Source: Demequina flava (GTDB lineage: Bacteria > Actinomycetota > Actinomycetes > Actinomycetales > Demequinaceae). Taken from it: a DNA stretch of 64,000 bases. Where the stretch lies: positions 1,135,184 to 1,199,183 of the forward strand of contig NZ_BBRA01000001.1 in assembly GCF_000975035.1 (NCBI RefSeq), written 5' to 3'. The translations under genes were made by a program, and so were the position numbers. Under the pieces are notes generated by a model, which saw only the letters and a list, made by a program, of their open reading frames with translations, was not told the DNA's origin and searched no databases. Positions 1 to 9,195 of the stretch are shown piece by piece (positions within the stretch are counted from its first letter, which is position 1; every line of letters starts with the position of its first letter).

Positions 1-2
1 TG

Positions 3-2672
3 ACCCTGACGTCGACACTTGATGAAGGGCCCTTGCGAATTGGGGGTGGGCACGATGGCCTGCCTCTGGGCGAGGATCTTGTGGTCCCCTTGTTCCCCCA
101 GGCACTCACCCGGCACAGCGGGGACGTAGTCGCAGGCCAGACGCGACTTGTCGTGGGTGGAGACGTCTACCCGCCGCAGCACGGACTTGAGATCGACGGA
201 GCCGAGGTCGATACGGAGCTGTCACTCGAACACGAGCCCTTCTTCGCCTTTGAGGCGACCCTGACGGACCCGTACTTCCGGAACGGGATCGTGATGGGTG
301 ACGACGTGTTGCATGTGTTCGACACGGGAACCTACAGCGAAGTGGAAACGGTCGAGACCCGCCTGCCACTGGACGATATCCGTCCTGGTCAGCCCGTCAC
401 CGTCAGCATCGTCGCCGGCACCAAGGCCGCGCCTGAAGTTGACGACTTCGAGGCCAATGATGACTTCATCGCGATGAACCCGCGCCTGGCTTTGCCGGAC
501 GGCCGCGTGCTGACGGCCCGGGGCTACAGCGAGGGCCAGCTGTTGCCTATGGGCGACGGCGCTCGGACGCTCGCGACGTATGAGGCGACCTTCGACATCC
601 CCGACGATGCCTTCACTGCGGTCGCGCATGAGTGGGACACCACGGGCGTAGCGGACGGCCTGCACTCGGTTGTCTCTCGCAACGATGCCGGCGACACCGT
701 GACCATGGACTTGGCCGTCGACAACACCGCCCCCGCGGTGGAGACGTCAATTGCGGACAGCGCGGTGGTGCGCGGAGAGGTCACTCTCGATGCCACCGTT
801 ACCGATGCGGAAGCCGGCGTGGACGTCGTCACGGCAGCTCTTGACGGCCGCGCGGTGCGCCTCCCGCTGGAGATCTCCTCGCTCACCGCGACGCCAGGTG
901 CACACGACCTCACCGTGACGGCCACCGACGACGCCGGGAACGTCCGCACCGTGACGCGCGAGTTCACCGTCCCGGAAGAGCACCCCACGGTCGCGGAGGC
1001 CGCAACCGTGAGCGACGGCAACGACATGGTGCTCGAGGCCACCGTGGAGGACTCGTCAGGCGACACTCTGGACGTTGACTTTGCCCGTGGCGAGGCGCTC
1101 GCGGTCGGCGATGAGATTCAGGTGTTCGCGGGGACCACGAACTGGTCTGGAGATACCGAACGCACGGAGGCACGTGAACTTGCTGCGGGCGACCGCGCTG
1201 CGGTGACCAGCCCCGACGCACAGGTGGTGTCGACCACCAGCGACAGCGCGCTACCTTACGTCCTGCTCACCGCAGACGTCTCTGAAACGCAGGGAGATCA
1301 GCTGCGCCTCGTGTGGAACGGGACGGCCGAGCCCGATGCCCGCGTGACCCTCAGCCTCTTGGATCCGGATTCGGGTGAGTGGAGTCCCGTAGCCGCACAC
1401 GTGACCGCCGCTGCAGATGAGGACATCACGCTTGAGGCCGTCGTGCCCGTCTCGCAGTGGGAGAGCGACGGCGAGGTTCGCGGCCTGGTGCAGCACACCG
1501 AAGGGTATGCCGGCGAGGACCACTCAACCCGAGCATCGGCCGTGACCCCCAACCACCCCGAGGACACCCCACGCTCCGAGTACGACTTCTCCCTCGCGTG
1601 GGAGTCGGACACCCAGTACTACAACGCCCGCCCGGACATCTACGACCGGCAGCTCTCCATTCACGACTACGTCCTCAACGTGCGCGAGGACATCAACCTT
1701 CAGTACCTCATTCACACGGGGGACATCGTGGACTGGTCCACCGACGATGAGCAGTGGGATAGGGCCGATGCTGCCTATACCCCGCTCGATGACGCGGGGC
1801 TTCCGTACGGGGTTCTGGCAGGCAACCACGATGTGGATCACCGCACGAATGACTATGGGCCGTTCTCCGAGTGGTTTGGCGACAACCGCTTTGCAGACAA
1901 TCCCTGGTTTGGCGAGAGTCACCTCGACAACCGCGGCCACTACGACTTGGTCACGGCGGGCGGCATCGACTTCCTGTTCCTGTACATGGGGTGGGCGCCC
2001 GGCGATGAGCAGGTGGAGTGGATGAATGACGTGTTGAGCGCGTATCCGGAGCGCGTGGCTGTGGTGAGCCTGCACGAGTACATGCTCACGACTGGTGGCT
2101 TGGGCCCCGTGCCTCAGCAGATCTTCGACGAGGTGATTGCCACGCAACCCACTGTGAAGTTCGTGCTGTCGGGTCACTATCACGACGCCTACACGCGCCT
2201 CGATCACTTCGACGACGACGGCGACGGCGCTGACGACCGCACGGTCACGTCCATGTTGTTCGACTACCAGGACCTGCCCTATGGCGGACAGGGGTACCTG
2301 CGGCTCATGCACTTCGACAATGAGGCGGAGTCGATCCAGGTGCGCACGTACTCCGACTACCTCAGTGACTACACCGCGGTTCACACCGCACTCGATGACG
2401 TGAACCAGGACTTCGCAATTCCTTATGCGCAGGCCGGGATCACGGTGGCGCCCAAGGTGCTCACCACCGACTCGGTGTCCGTCGATGTGTTGTCGGACGA
2501 GGTCATTGCGAGCTTTGACCAGGTGGACGCCTCGACTTCTCTGAACGCCAGGTGGGACGAGGACGGGTCGTGGTACGTCCGGGCGACTGACCCTTACGGT
2601 GCGACGGCGGTGTCCGACGTCATTGATGGGCCTGGAGGGTCCGGAACCGTGTTGACGGCGTCCCGCGACTAG
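3..2672 (+). CDS. Surface calcineurin-like metallophosphoesterase with Ig-like domain (5' truncated)
   Basis: The reading frame is open from the window edge and no signal peptide is visible, so the true start lies upstream. The first part is beta-rich. An Ig-like/Big domain follows (about nt 650-990, with an ATDDAGN-type strand). The C-terminal part is a metallophosphoesterase: SDTQYY near nt 1607 at the first metal motif, GDIVD near 1720, GNHD near 1820, SLHEY near 2070 and GHYHD near 2172, the usual order of di-metal ligands. The protein probably cleaves phosphodiesters or phosphomonoesters outside the cell; the substrate is unknown. It is convergent with glpK and the two stop codons overlap inside one CTAG. 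Supply of glycerol phosphate to the neighbouring glp genes is possible but only inferred from position. Confidence 0.85.
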   Translation, partial: TLTSTLDEGPLRIGGGHDGLPLGEDLVVPLFPQALTRHSGDVVAGQTRLVVGGDVYPPQHGLEIDGAEVDTELSLEHEPFFAFEATLTDPYFRNGIVMGDDVLHVFDTGTYSEVETVETRLPLDDIRPGQPVTVSIVAGTKAAPEVDDFEANDDFIAMNPRLALPDGRVLTARGYSEGQLLPMGDGARTLATYEATFDIPDDAFTAVAHEWDTTGVADGLHSVVSRNDAGDTVTMDLAVDNTAPAVETSIADSAVVRGEVTLDATVTDAEAGVDVVTAALDGRAVRLPLEISSLTATPGAHDLTVTATDDAGNVRTVTREFTVPEEHPTVAEAATVSDGNDMVLEATVEDSSGDTLDVDFARGEALAVGDEIQVFAGTTNWSGDTERTEARELAAGDRAAVTSPDAQVVSTTSDSALPYVLLTADVSETQGDQLRLVWNGTAEPDARVTLSLLDPDSGEWSPVAAHVTAAADEDITLEAVVPVSQWESDGEVRGLVQHTEGYAGEDHSTRASAVTPNHPEDTPRSEYDFSLAWESDTQYYNARPDIYDRQLSIHDYVLNVREDINLQYLIHTGDIVDWSTDDEQWDRADAAYTPLDDAGLPYGVLAGNHDVDHRTNDYGPFSEWFGDNRFADNPWFGESHLDNRGHYDLVTAGGIDFLFLYMGWAPGDEQVEWMNDVLSAYPERVAVVSLHEYMLTTGGLGPVPQQIFDEVIATQPTVKFVLSGHYHDAYTRLDHFDDDGDGADDRTVTSMLFDYQDLPYGGQGYLRLMHFDNEAESIQVRTYSDYLSDYTAVHTALDDVNQDFAIPYAQAGITVAPKVLTTDSVSVDVLSDEVIASFDQVDASTSLNARWDEDGSWYVRATDPYGATAVSDVIDGPGGSGTVLTASRD

Positions 2673-4183
2673 CGGCCGGCGTCGTCCCCGACCCAACCAA
2701 ACGAGCGCTCGACGCCCTTGTCCCATTGGCGTTGCGCGGCGTCCCGGTCCTCGATCGCCGACTGCGGAACCCAGCGGCGATCCTCGGCCCACAACTGCCG
2801 CAACTGATCGAGGTCTTCCCAGAATCCCACTGCAAGGCCGGCAGCAAAGGCCGCGCCGAGGGCGGTGGTTTCCGAGACCGCTGGACGGACCACTGGGATG
2901 CCCAGAGCATCGGCCTGGATCTGCATCAGAAGGTCGTTGGCGACCATGCCGCCGTCGACCTTCAATTCAGTCAACTCACTGTCCACGTCCTGCGCCATCG
3001 CGCCAAGGACGTCGCGAGTTTGCATCGCCACGGACTCAAGCGCCGCGCGAGCAATGTGACTGTGATTCGTGAATCTCGTGATTCCGAGAATGGCGCCGCG
3101 AGCATCGGACCTCCAATGGGGCGCCAACAGGCCAGAGAATGCTGGAACCACTACGACGCCGCCGGTGTCCGGCACTTGTGAAGCGAGCGCCTCGACCTCG
3201 GACGCGGTAGAAATGATGCCGAGCGAGTCGCGCAGCCACTGGATGAGTGAGCCGGTCACCGCGATCGAGCCCTCGATCGCGTAGATGGGCTGCCCGGCCT
3301 CCAGGCTGTACGCGACCGTGGTGATGAGCCCGTGCTCCGAGAAGACCGGCTCGGACCCAGTGTTGACCAGCACAAAGCTGCCCGTTCCGTACGTGCTCTT
3401 GGACTGGCCGGGGTCGAACGCCGCCTGGCCGAACGCGGCAGCCTGCTGGTCGCCCAAGATGCCCGTGATGGGCACGCCGCGGAGGAGACTGGATTCGGAA
3501 GCGCGGCCGAACGCATCCGACGAGGGGCGGATCTCAGGAAGCGCCTCGATGGGGATGTCGAAGAGTTCGAGCATGGTGGGGGACCACTCGCAGGTGCGCA
3601 GATCCATGAGGAGTGTTCGGGAGGCGTTGGTGACGTCGGTGGCGTGGACGCCACCTTCGGGCCCACCGGTGAGATTCCACAGCACCCAACTGTCTATGGT
3701 GCCAAGCATGAGTTGCCCGTCGCGAGCCAACTGCCGGCCGTTGGGGATCTCGTCGAGGAGCCACGCGAACTTTGAAGCGGAGAAGTAGGCGTCGAGCGGC
3801 AAACCGGTGATCGACACGAACCCGTCGCGACCGTGCTCGCGCGAGAGCTCGTCGATCTTGCCCTGAGTGCGGGTGTCTTGCCACACGATTGCGCGGTGCA
3901 GGGGCTGGCCGGTGGTCGGGTCCCACGCGACAACGGTCTCTCGCTGATTGGTGATGCCCACCGCGGCCAGGTCATGGCGGGTGATGTTGGCCTTCGCCAT
4001 CGCGAACCCAACGGCCTCGCGCACGTTGGTCCAGATCTCCACTGGGTCGTGTTCCACCCAGCCGGGCGCGGGGAAGTGTTGCTCGTGTTCAAACTGCCCC
4101 GACGCAACAATCTGACCGCCTTCATCGAAGATGATGGCGCGAGTGCTGGTGGTGCCTTGATCAATGGACACGATGTAGGCCAC
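2669..4183 (-). CDS. glpK: Glycerol kinase
   Basis: Phosphorylates glycerol to sn-glycerol 3-phosphate in the cytosol using ATP. The protein begins [17 protein letters not shown], the FGGY phosphate-1 motif, and carries [19 protein letters not shown] and a C-terminal [12 protein letters not shown] motif. At 504 residues it has the normal family length. The start is the GTG at 4183, preceded by AAGGAG seven bases upstream; an open frame extends further upstream but has no family similarity. A palindrome at 4252-4265, about 70 bp upstream, is a likely operator for the regulator encoded just upstream on the same strand. Its product is the substrate of the divergent glpD. Confidence 0.96.
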   Translation of the reverse strand: MAYIVSIDQGTTSTRAIIFDEGGQIVASGQFEHEQHFPAPGWVEHDPVEIWTNVREAVGFAMAKANITRHDLAAVGITNQRETVVAWDPTTGQPLHRAIVWQDTRTQGKIDELSREHGRDGFVSITGLPLDAYFSASKFAWLLDEIPNGRQLARDGQLMLGTIDSWVLWNLTGGPEGGVHATDVTNASRTLLMDLRTCEWSPTMLELFDIPIEALPEIRPSSDAFGRASESSLLRGVPITGILGDQQAAAFGQAAFDPGQSKSTYGTGSFVLVNTGSEPVFSEHGLITTVAYSLEAGQPIYAIEGSIAVTGSLIQWLRDSLGIISTASEVEALASQVPDTGGVVVVPAFSGLLAPHWRSDARGAILGITRFTNHSHIARAALESVAMQTRDVLGAMAQDVDSELTELKVDGGMVANDLLMQIQADALGIPVVRPAVSETTALGAAFAAGLAVGFWEDLDQLRQLWAEDRRWVPQSAIEDRDAAQRQWDKGVERSFGWVGDDAGR

Positions 4184-4251
4184 GGGGGACTCCTTTGTGC
4201 TCGGGGACTGAAGTGAAACTACGACGTGCGGAGCGAGGCGTGCCACCGCAG

Positions 4252-4265
4252 TGCACGAACGTGCA
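4252..4265. promoter_or_regulatory. Putative SorC-regulator operator upstream of glpK
   Basis: TGCACGAACGTGCA: perfect 5-bp arms TGCAC/GTGCA around a 4-bp centre. It lies directly after the regulator's stop codon and about 70 bp before the glpK start. Near-identical sites lie at 5248-5261 and 7052-7065. The link to the regulator is inferred from repetition and position. Confidence 0.7.
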
Positions 4266-5234
4266 TCACCGGGCCTCCGCAAGCTTGCGCGCGAGAGCTT
4301 CGTCCACGACGAGGTCGGTGACGAGGCGCCCTTCAAGGGCTCCCCTCACGCCGGCGAACTTTTGTGCGCCCGATGCAATGCACATGCGCCGCGGGACGCG
4401 CCGCAGTGTTGCCAATCGCGGCCCGCTGCTGCGCGTGTTGAGCGTGATGTTGTCGCTGGAGCCGTCTGCACGGAAGAACACCGTGGCGACGTCTCCCACC
4501 ACCTTGTCTTCCTTGAGGCTGCGATAGTCGGCCTGGCCTAGGTAGCCGCCAATGTAGACGTGACTGGGCACCTCTGAGAACGGTGACCCCACTCCGAACA
4601 CGGCGATGTCCAGACGTGTTTGGAGCTCCAGGAGCCTGCGGATGCTCCGCTCGCGCCATAGGGCGTCACGCGTAGCGGGGTCGTCGAAGAACGCGGGGAC
4701 CGGAAATTGCTGGACTCGGGCGCCAAAGGCCTGCCCGAACCGCTGCAAGATGTCTGAGGAGTACTCGATTCCCGTGCTTTGAGTGTTTCCGGCGCCGTTC
4801 ATCTGGACGATGACGCTGTGGCGAGTGGGTCGGGACACCAGGTGACGGCTGACCACGCTCATGGTTGATCCCCAAGCGACACCGACGTTCATGTGGGAGT
4901 CCACGAACTCGCTCACAAGCCGGGCCGCGTTCATCGCCACGCGTTCAAGTCGCTCCACGTCCGTGAGCGTGTCCGGTGTGGGTACAACGTGCGCGCGGAC
5001 GCCGTACCTGTCGCCCAACCTCTTCTCGGTGTCGCCCACGTGGTCGTCTGGAGCGGACACGTTGATCTCCACGATGCCGCTGTCGCGGGCGTGGGTCAGC
5101 AGACGTGACACGGAACTGCGGGAGACCGACAGCTCGCGGGCAATCGTGTCCATGGTCTGGTCCTGCACGTAATACAACTGTGCGGCCCTCAGCGCCTGTC
5201 GCGTTCGCCGGCCCTCTGAACTGAAATCTTCCAC
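4266..5234 (-). CDS. SorC/DeoR-family sugar-binding transcriptional regulator of the glycerol genes
   Basis: The N-terminal helix-turn-helix reads [20 protein letters not shown], typical of SorC-family regulators. It is followed by a sugar-phosphate-binding domain with GVAWGSTM and [13 protein letters not shown]. The GTG at 5234 is preferred because GGGAGG sits five bases upstream; an upstream GTG at 5252 would place the start inside the 5248 palindrome. It lies between glpK and the divergent glpD, so its effector is probably glycerol 3-phosphate or a triose phosphate. Three matching palindromes around it suggest that it controls glpK, itself/glpD and the downstream hydrolase. Repressor or activator cannot be decided from sequence. 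322 residues. Confidence 0.88.
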   Translation of the reverse strand: MEDFSSEGRRTRQALRAAQLYYVQDQTMDTIARELSVSRSSVSRLLTHARDSGIVEINVSAPDDHVGDTEKRLGDRYGVRAHVVPTPDTLTDVERLERVAMNAARLVSEFVDSHMNVGVAWGSTMSVVSRHLVSRPTRHSVIVQMNGAGNTQSTGIEYSSDILQRFGQAFGARVQQFPVPAFFDDPATRDALWRERSIRRLLELQTRLDIAVFGVGSPFSEVPSHVYIGGYLGQADYRSLKEDKVVGDVATVFFRADGSSDNITLNTRSSGPRLATLRRVPRRMCIASGAQKFAGVRGALEGRLVTDLVVDEALARKLAEAR

Positions 5235-5247
5235 AGCGACCTCCCGT

Positions 5248-5261
5248 TGCACGTTTGTGCA
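5248..5261. promoter_or_regulatory. Putative SorC-regulator operator in the regulator-glpD intergenic region
   Basis: TGCACGTTTGTGCA: 5-bp inverted arms around GTTT. It lies just upstream of the regulator start and 64 bp before glpD, so it is well placed to control both divergent genes. In reverse complement it differs from the 4252 site at one base. Confidence 0.7.
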
Positions 5262-5324
5262 GTCGCATTGCGCGGCGGTGCACTGGGAGAGATTCTAGCC
5301 ACAGTGATCCGACGAGGAGGAAAG

Positions 5325-7049
5325 ATGATCGACACGCCGGCCGTGCCCGATGCGACCGCAGTGGCACAACGCTTGGACTTGGGTGCCGTAAAGAAGACCC
5401 AGGTAGTGGTGATTGGCGGTGGCATCAACGGCGCCGCGACTTTCCGCGACCTCGCGTTGCAGGGCATCGACGTTGTGCTGATCGAGCGCAACGATTTCTC
5501 CTCCGGCGCATCGGCGGCATCGAGCCACATGGTGCACGGCGGCTTGCGTTACCTCGAGAACGGGGAGTTGCGCCTGGTCCAGGAGTCAGTCCGGGAACGC
5601 AACGCGCTGCTGATGACCGCCCCGCACCACGTGAAGCCACTCGCGACGACGATCCCGCTGCGCAAGACCTGGAGCGGCGCGATCGCAGCGCCATTGCGTG
5701 TACTGCGCCATAAGCCGGGCAACAGCGGCACCGAGCGCGGCGCGATTCTGGCGAAGCTTGGCCTGATGATGTACGACTCGTACTCGCGTCGGAACGGCTC
5801 CGTGCCCGCGCACGTGATGGAGCGCCGCTCGTCATTCGAGGACAAGTTCCCGGACTTTGCGCCAGATATCTCTTGGGCTGCGACGTACTACGACGCTTCG
5901 GTCGGCCAGCCCGAGCGGGTTGCCATGGACCTCATTCTTGATGGTGTGAATGCCCACGCGGGCGCGCACGCGGTCAACTATGTGGAGGCGACGGGCCTCG
6001 ACGACGGGGTGGTGCGCTACCGCGACGGAATCTCCGGCTCCGAAGGTTCGATCGAGGCAGACGTGATCGTCAACGCCAGCGGACCATGGACTGACCTCAC
6101 CAATGCCTCCTTCGGGCAACCATCCGAATACATGGGCGGCACCAAGGGCTCGCACATCGTGGTGGACTCGCCTGAACTGCTGGACGCCACCCATGGTCAC
6201 GAGATCTTCTTTGAGCACCCCGACGGCCGCATCGTGCTCATCTACCCGCTGCACGGGCGAGTCATGATCGGCACCACCGACATTCCGGTTGATCCGCGCG
6301 AGCCAGCTGTCTGCACTCCGGAGGAGGTGGAGTACTTCCTGGATCTCGTGGGACTGGTGTTCCCTGACATTCCGGTGGCGCAGGACCAGATTGTGTACAA
6401 GTTCTCTGGCATCAGGCCCTTGCCCAAGGCGGAAGACTCCGCACCCGGAGTCGTGTCACGTGACTATCGCCTGGAGCAGGAGACTTCCGGTGACGCGCAC
6501 GTCATCAGCATTGTGGGCGGAAAGTGGACAACCTTCCGCGCCCTCGGTGAGCGCGTGACGGATGAGGTCTTGCCTCTACTTGGCGCAACTCGCAAGCGCT
6601 CGACGCTGCGTGAGTGGATCGGTGGGGGGCGGGGCTACCCCAAAACCCCCGGCGAGATGGCTGCCTGGCGGGATCGCAACATCCCAGGACTCGATGACCG
6701 CCGGCGTAACACATTGTTCGAGCGCTACGGCACCCGGGCGCGCGACGTCGCGCAGTTCATTGCGGCCGGGCCCGACGTGGACATTGAAGGAACTGACCTC
6801 AGCACTGCCGAAGTGCGTTTCCTTGTCCACGTCGAACACGCCGTCCGTGTGGCTGACGTGATCCAACGCAGGACTACGTCGGCATTCCGGGGAGGACTGA
6901 CTGCGAAGGCGGTCCGCGATGTTGCAGATGCCATGGCCCCGGCGCTCGGGTGGAGCGAAGAAGAGACCGCGAAACAGGCCCAAACCTGCATGGATGTGCT
7001 GGAAAGTGCACACGGCGTGGCCTGGAATCACACCTCCCAGGAGGTGTAG
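5325..7049 (+). CDS. glpD: Aerobic glycerol-3-phosphate dehydrogenase (FAD)
   Basis: Oxidises sn-glycerol 3-phosphate to dihydroxyacetone phosphate and passes electrons to the quinone pool at the membrane. The N-terminal dinucleotide-binding motif VVVIGGGINGAATFRDLA is followed by IERNDFSSGASAASSHMVHGG and GGLRYLENGELRLVQE, the GlpD/GlpA FAD-domain signature. The C-terminal part matches the DAO C-terminal domain. The ATG at 5325 is preceded by AGGAGGAAAG; an open frame to 5247 crosses the operator and is not used. 574 residues, normal for the family. It is divergent from the SorC regulator, with glpK nearby, so the locus converts glycerol to DHAP. Confidence 0.95.
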   Translation: MIDTPAVPDATAVAQRLDLGAVKKTQVVVIGGGINGAATFRDLALQGIDVVLIERNDFSSGASAASSHMVHGGLRYLENGELRLVQESVRERNALLMTAPHHVKPLATTIPLRKTWSGAIAAPLRVLRHKPGNSGTERGAILAKLGLMMYDSYSRRNGSVPAHVMERRSSFEDKFPDFAPDISWAATYYDASVGQPERVAMDLILDGVNAHAGAHAVNYVEATGLDDGVVRYRDGISGSEGSIEADVIVNASGPWTDLTNASFGQPSEYMGGTKGSHIVVDSPELLDATHGHEIFFEHPDGRIVLIYPLHGRVMIGTTDIPVDPREPAVCTPEEVEYFLDLVGLVFPDIPVAQDQIVYKFSGIRPLPKAEDSAPGVVSRDYRLEQETSGDAHVISIVGGKWTTFRALGERVTDEVLPLLGATRKRSTLREWIGGGRGYPKTPGEMAAWRDRNIPGLDDRRRNTLFERYGTRARDVAQFIAAGPDVDIEGTDLSTAEVRFLVHVEHAVRVADVIQRRTTSAFRGGLTAKAVRDVADAMAPALGWSEEETAKQAQTCMDVLESAHGVAWNHTSQEV

Positions 7050-7051
7050 CG

Positions 7052-7065
7052 CGCACGTTTGTGCA
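7052..7065. promoter_or_regulatory. Third putative SorC-regulator operator, before the membrane hydrolase gene
   Basis: CGCACGTTTGTGCA matches the 5248 site at 13 of 14 bases. It begins 3 bp after the glpD stop and lies 105 bp before the next gene. A perfect 7-bp hairpin (CAGTTTC/GAAACTG, 7064-7080) follows directly. Confidence 0.6.
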
Positions 7066-7170
7066 GTTTCGCTGAAACTGCGACCAGGTATTGCGGGAGC
7101 ACCATAAGGTTCCCAGCGAAGAGTGCGTCTTGGGCGCACGGTTAGTCCCCCAACAAAGGAGTTGACCCTC

Positions 7171-9027
7171 ATGAGTACCCCTGTCCTCAGGCGCAACGGA
7201 TTCTGGTTTGCCGTTGCCCTCATCATCTGTCTGGTGTCGGCCATCGGCGCCGCCACGGTCCAGAGTGACCGCGGCAACGTCGATATCAAGGACATGCAGT
7301 GGGAGACGTCATCCGGCCGGATGCTCAATGCGCTGCTGTTCCGTCCCGACACCGCGACCGCGGACACACCCGCCCCTGCCGTCGTCGTGAGTCACGGCTG
7401 GTGGAACAACCGCGAGATGCAGGACGCGAACTACACCGAGCTTGCACGCCGCGGCTATGTCGTGGTCTCGATCGACATGTACGGACACGGCAACTCAGAT
7501 CCCCTTCCGTCTGAGGAGATCGCAGTCAACGGCACCGGCATGTACGACGCCGTGCAACTGGTCGCCGACCTTCCCTACGTCGACACCGAGCGCATTGGTG
7601 TCGAGGGTCACTCCAACGGAGCCCGTGCCGCTAACTTCTCCATCGGGATCGACAACACGGTTGAGACGCCCTTGATCGCAGCAGCGTTCCTGGTCGACAA
7701 CGAAGCGTTCTACACGGACTCTGCCAATGACAACGCGTACTTCAACTACTACGGCTCCCGCGATGTGGGCCTGGTGGCCGACCAGTACGACGAGTTCTTC
7801 TTCCGTAGTTACTCCCCTGAGGGCGAGGCGCTCACACCACCCCGGGACTTCGCGACGACCCCGAACGCGCAGTCGTTCTTGCACTTCGGAGCAGATCCTT
7901 CGACGTTCGACGACGTGCGTGAGCCGGGCGAGTACTACTCGCAGGATGTCGACGGCGAAGAGGCAGTCCGTGTTCTGTACACGCCCAACGAGATTCACCC
8001 GTGGTCCACTGTCTCCGCGACGACCGTGGGCTCGATGCTCGAGTTCTTCGAAACCACGCTTGGCGCGCCTGACACCATTGCCCCCGATGACCAGGTCTGG
8101 CAGACCAAGGAGTTCTTCAACGCTCTGGGCCTGATCGGCTTTGGAATGTTCCTCGTGACCTTCACAAAGGTTCTGCTGCGTACCCCCTTCTTCGCGACGT
8201 TGCGCGTCAAGGAAGTCAAGAAGGCCGTGGCGCTCGACAAGGCAGGACACGGGTGGTTCTGGGGCGGTCTGGTATTCCTCGCGATCGTCTCCGCTTGGAG
8301 CTACGTGTGGCTGAGCAACCGTGAAGGCCTGTCTGGAACGGTGTTCAATGCCGCGCCATCCTTCTGGCCGCAGGGTGCGGTGTTCTTCATCGCGTTGTGG
8401 GCGGCGATCAACGGTGTAGTTGCGCTCGCACTCATGACGGTGATCTACCTGGTCCGAGTTCGGAAGCAAGGCACCTCCCTGCGGGACCTCGGTGTCCTTC
8501 CGGGCTGGGGTGCTGCTGGCAAGACCATCCTGCTGGGAATCGCGACGACTGCCGCCGCCTTCACCGTGGTCTTCATCGTGGACTACTTCTTCAAGACGGA
8601 CTTCCGCTACTGGGTCCTGGCCGTCAAGTGGTTCCCGGCAGACAAGATCGGCTACGCGCTCTACGTCATCCCGCTGTTCCTGATCTACTTCATCGGAAAC
8701 TCGATCGCCGTCAATGCCTTCAGCCGCTTCACGCTCTTCGGCAAGGAATGGGTCAACACGGCGGTCCTGGCACTGTTCAACGCCATGGGCCCCCTGGTGT
8801 TGGTCATTTGGCAGTACTCGACCTTCTTCTCCACGGGCTATCTCACGGACCAGTTGGGCGGAATCTTCAGCATCTGGCTGTTCCCAACCCTGGTGTTGCT
8901 CCCCGTCGCGGCGATCATCTCGCGCAAGCTCTACCGCGAGACGAACAACCCATACATCGGCGGCATCATCATGGCCCTGGTGGTGGCGCTAATCTCGTCG
9001 TCCAACACGCTCGTGACGACGTTCTAG
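7171..9027 (+). CDS. Membrane-anchored alpha/beta hydrolase with C-terminal multi-helix domain
   Basis: An N-terminal hydrophobic segment (residues about 11-28) precedes an alpha/beta-hydrolase domain. Visible are VVVSHGWWNN (oxyanion region), IDMYGHGNSD and the nucleophile elbow GHSNG with Ser148; the His of NEIHPW is the likely catalytic base. From about residue 310 the protein has around eight hydrophobic helices. The ATG at 7171 follows AAAGGAG. The domain pairing suggests an ectoenzyme or membrane esterase/peptidase-like hydrolase; the substrate is unknown. The glp-type palindrome upstream and the position after glpD suggest co-regulation with glycerol use, so a lipid or acylglycerol substrate is plausible but unproven. 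A strong hairpin follows the stop codon. Confidence 0.85.
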   Translation: MSTPVLRRNGFWFAVALIICLVSAIGAATVQSDRGNVDIKDMQWETSSGRMLNALLFRPDTATADTPAPAVVVSHGWWNNREMQDANYTELARRGYVVVSIDMYGHGNSDPLPSEEIAVNGTGMYDAVQLVADLPYVDTERIGVEGHSNGARAANFSIGIDNTVETPLIAAAFLVDNEAFYTDSANDNAYFNYYGSRDVGLVADQYDEFFFRSYSPEGEALTPPRDFATTPNAQSFLHFGADPSTFDDVREPGEYYSQDVDGEEAVRVLYTPNEIHPWSTVSATTVGSMLEFFETTLGAPDTIAPDDQVWQTKEFFNALGLIGFGMFLVTFTKVLLRTPFFATLRVKEVKKAVALDKAGHGWFWGGLVFLAIVSAWSYVWLSNREGLSGTVFNAAPSFWPQGAVFFIALWAAINGVVALALMTVIYLVRVRKQGTSLRDLGVLPGWGAAGKTILLGIATTAAAFTVVFIVDYFFKTDFRYWVLAVKWFPADKIGYALYVIPLFLIYFIGNSIAVNAFSRFTLFGKEWVNTAVLALFNAMGPLVLVIWQYSTFFSTGYLTDQLGGIFSIWLFPTLVLLPVAAIISRKLYRETNNPYIGGIIMALVVALISSSNTLVTTF

Positions 9028-9032
9028 AGGCC

Positions 9033-9065
9033 GCTGGCGGGCGCCCGACCGGGGCGCCCGCCAGC
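9033..9065 (+). terminator. Strong hairpin after the hydrolase gene
   Basis: Perfect 14-bp arms (GCTGGCGGGCGCCC and its complement) around a 5-nt loop, starting 6 bp after the stop. There is no T-tract, as is common in actinobacterial terminators. Confidence 0.75.
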
Positions 9066-9128
9066 AACCTCACTGGGTCGGAGGCCCCAGCCGGACAACT
9101 CCATGGGTGTCCGATGACCTCAGACACA

Positions 9129-9164
9129 ACGAGGCCCCGCAGCATATGTGCTGCGGGGCCTCGT
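9129..9164. terminator. 16-bp perfect hairpin between convergent genes
   Basis: Arms ACGAGGCCCCGCAGCA and its exact complement enclose a TATG loop. It lies 32 bp past the stop of the minus-strand repeat-protein gene and about 100 bp past the hydrolase gene, so it probably terminates the minus-strand transcript and may act in both directions. Confidence 0.75.
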
Positions 9165-9195
9165 CAGTTGAGCGGCGCTCAGGCCGCTAATTGGC

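Noticed and set aside
7064-7080. Terminator directly after glpD
   Set aside because: The 7-bp stem CAGTTTC/GAAACTG has no T-run and abuts the operator; it may be part of the regulatory region. Kept only as a note.
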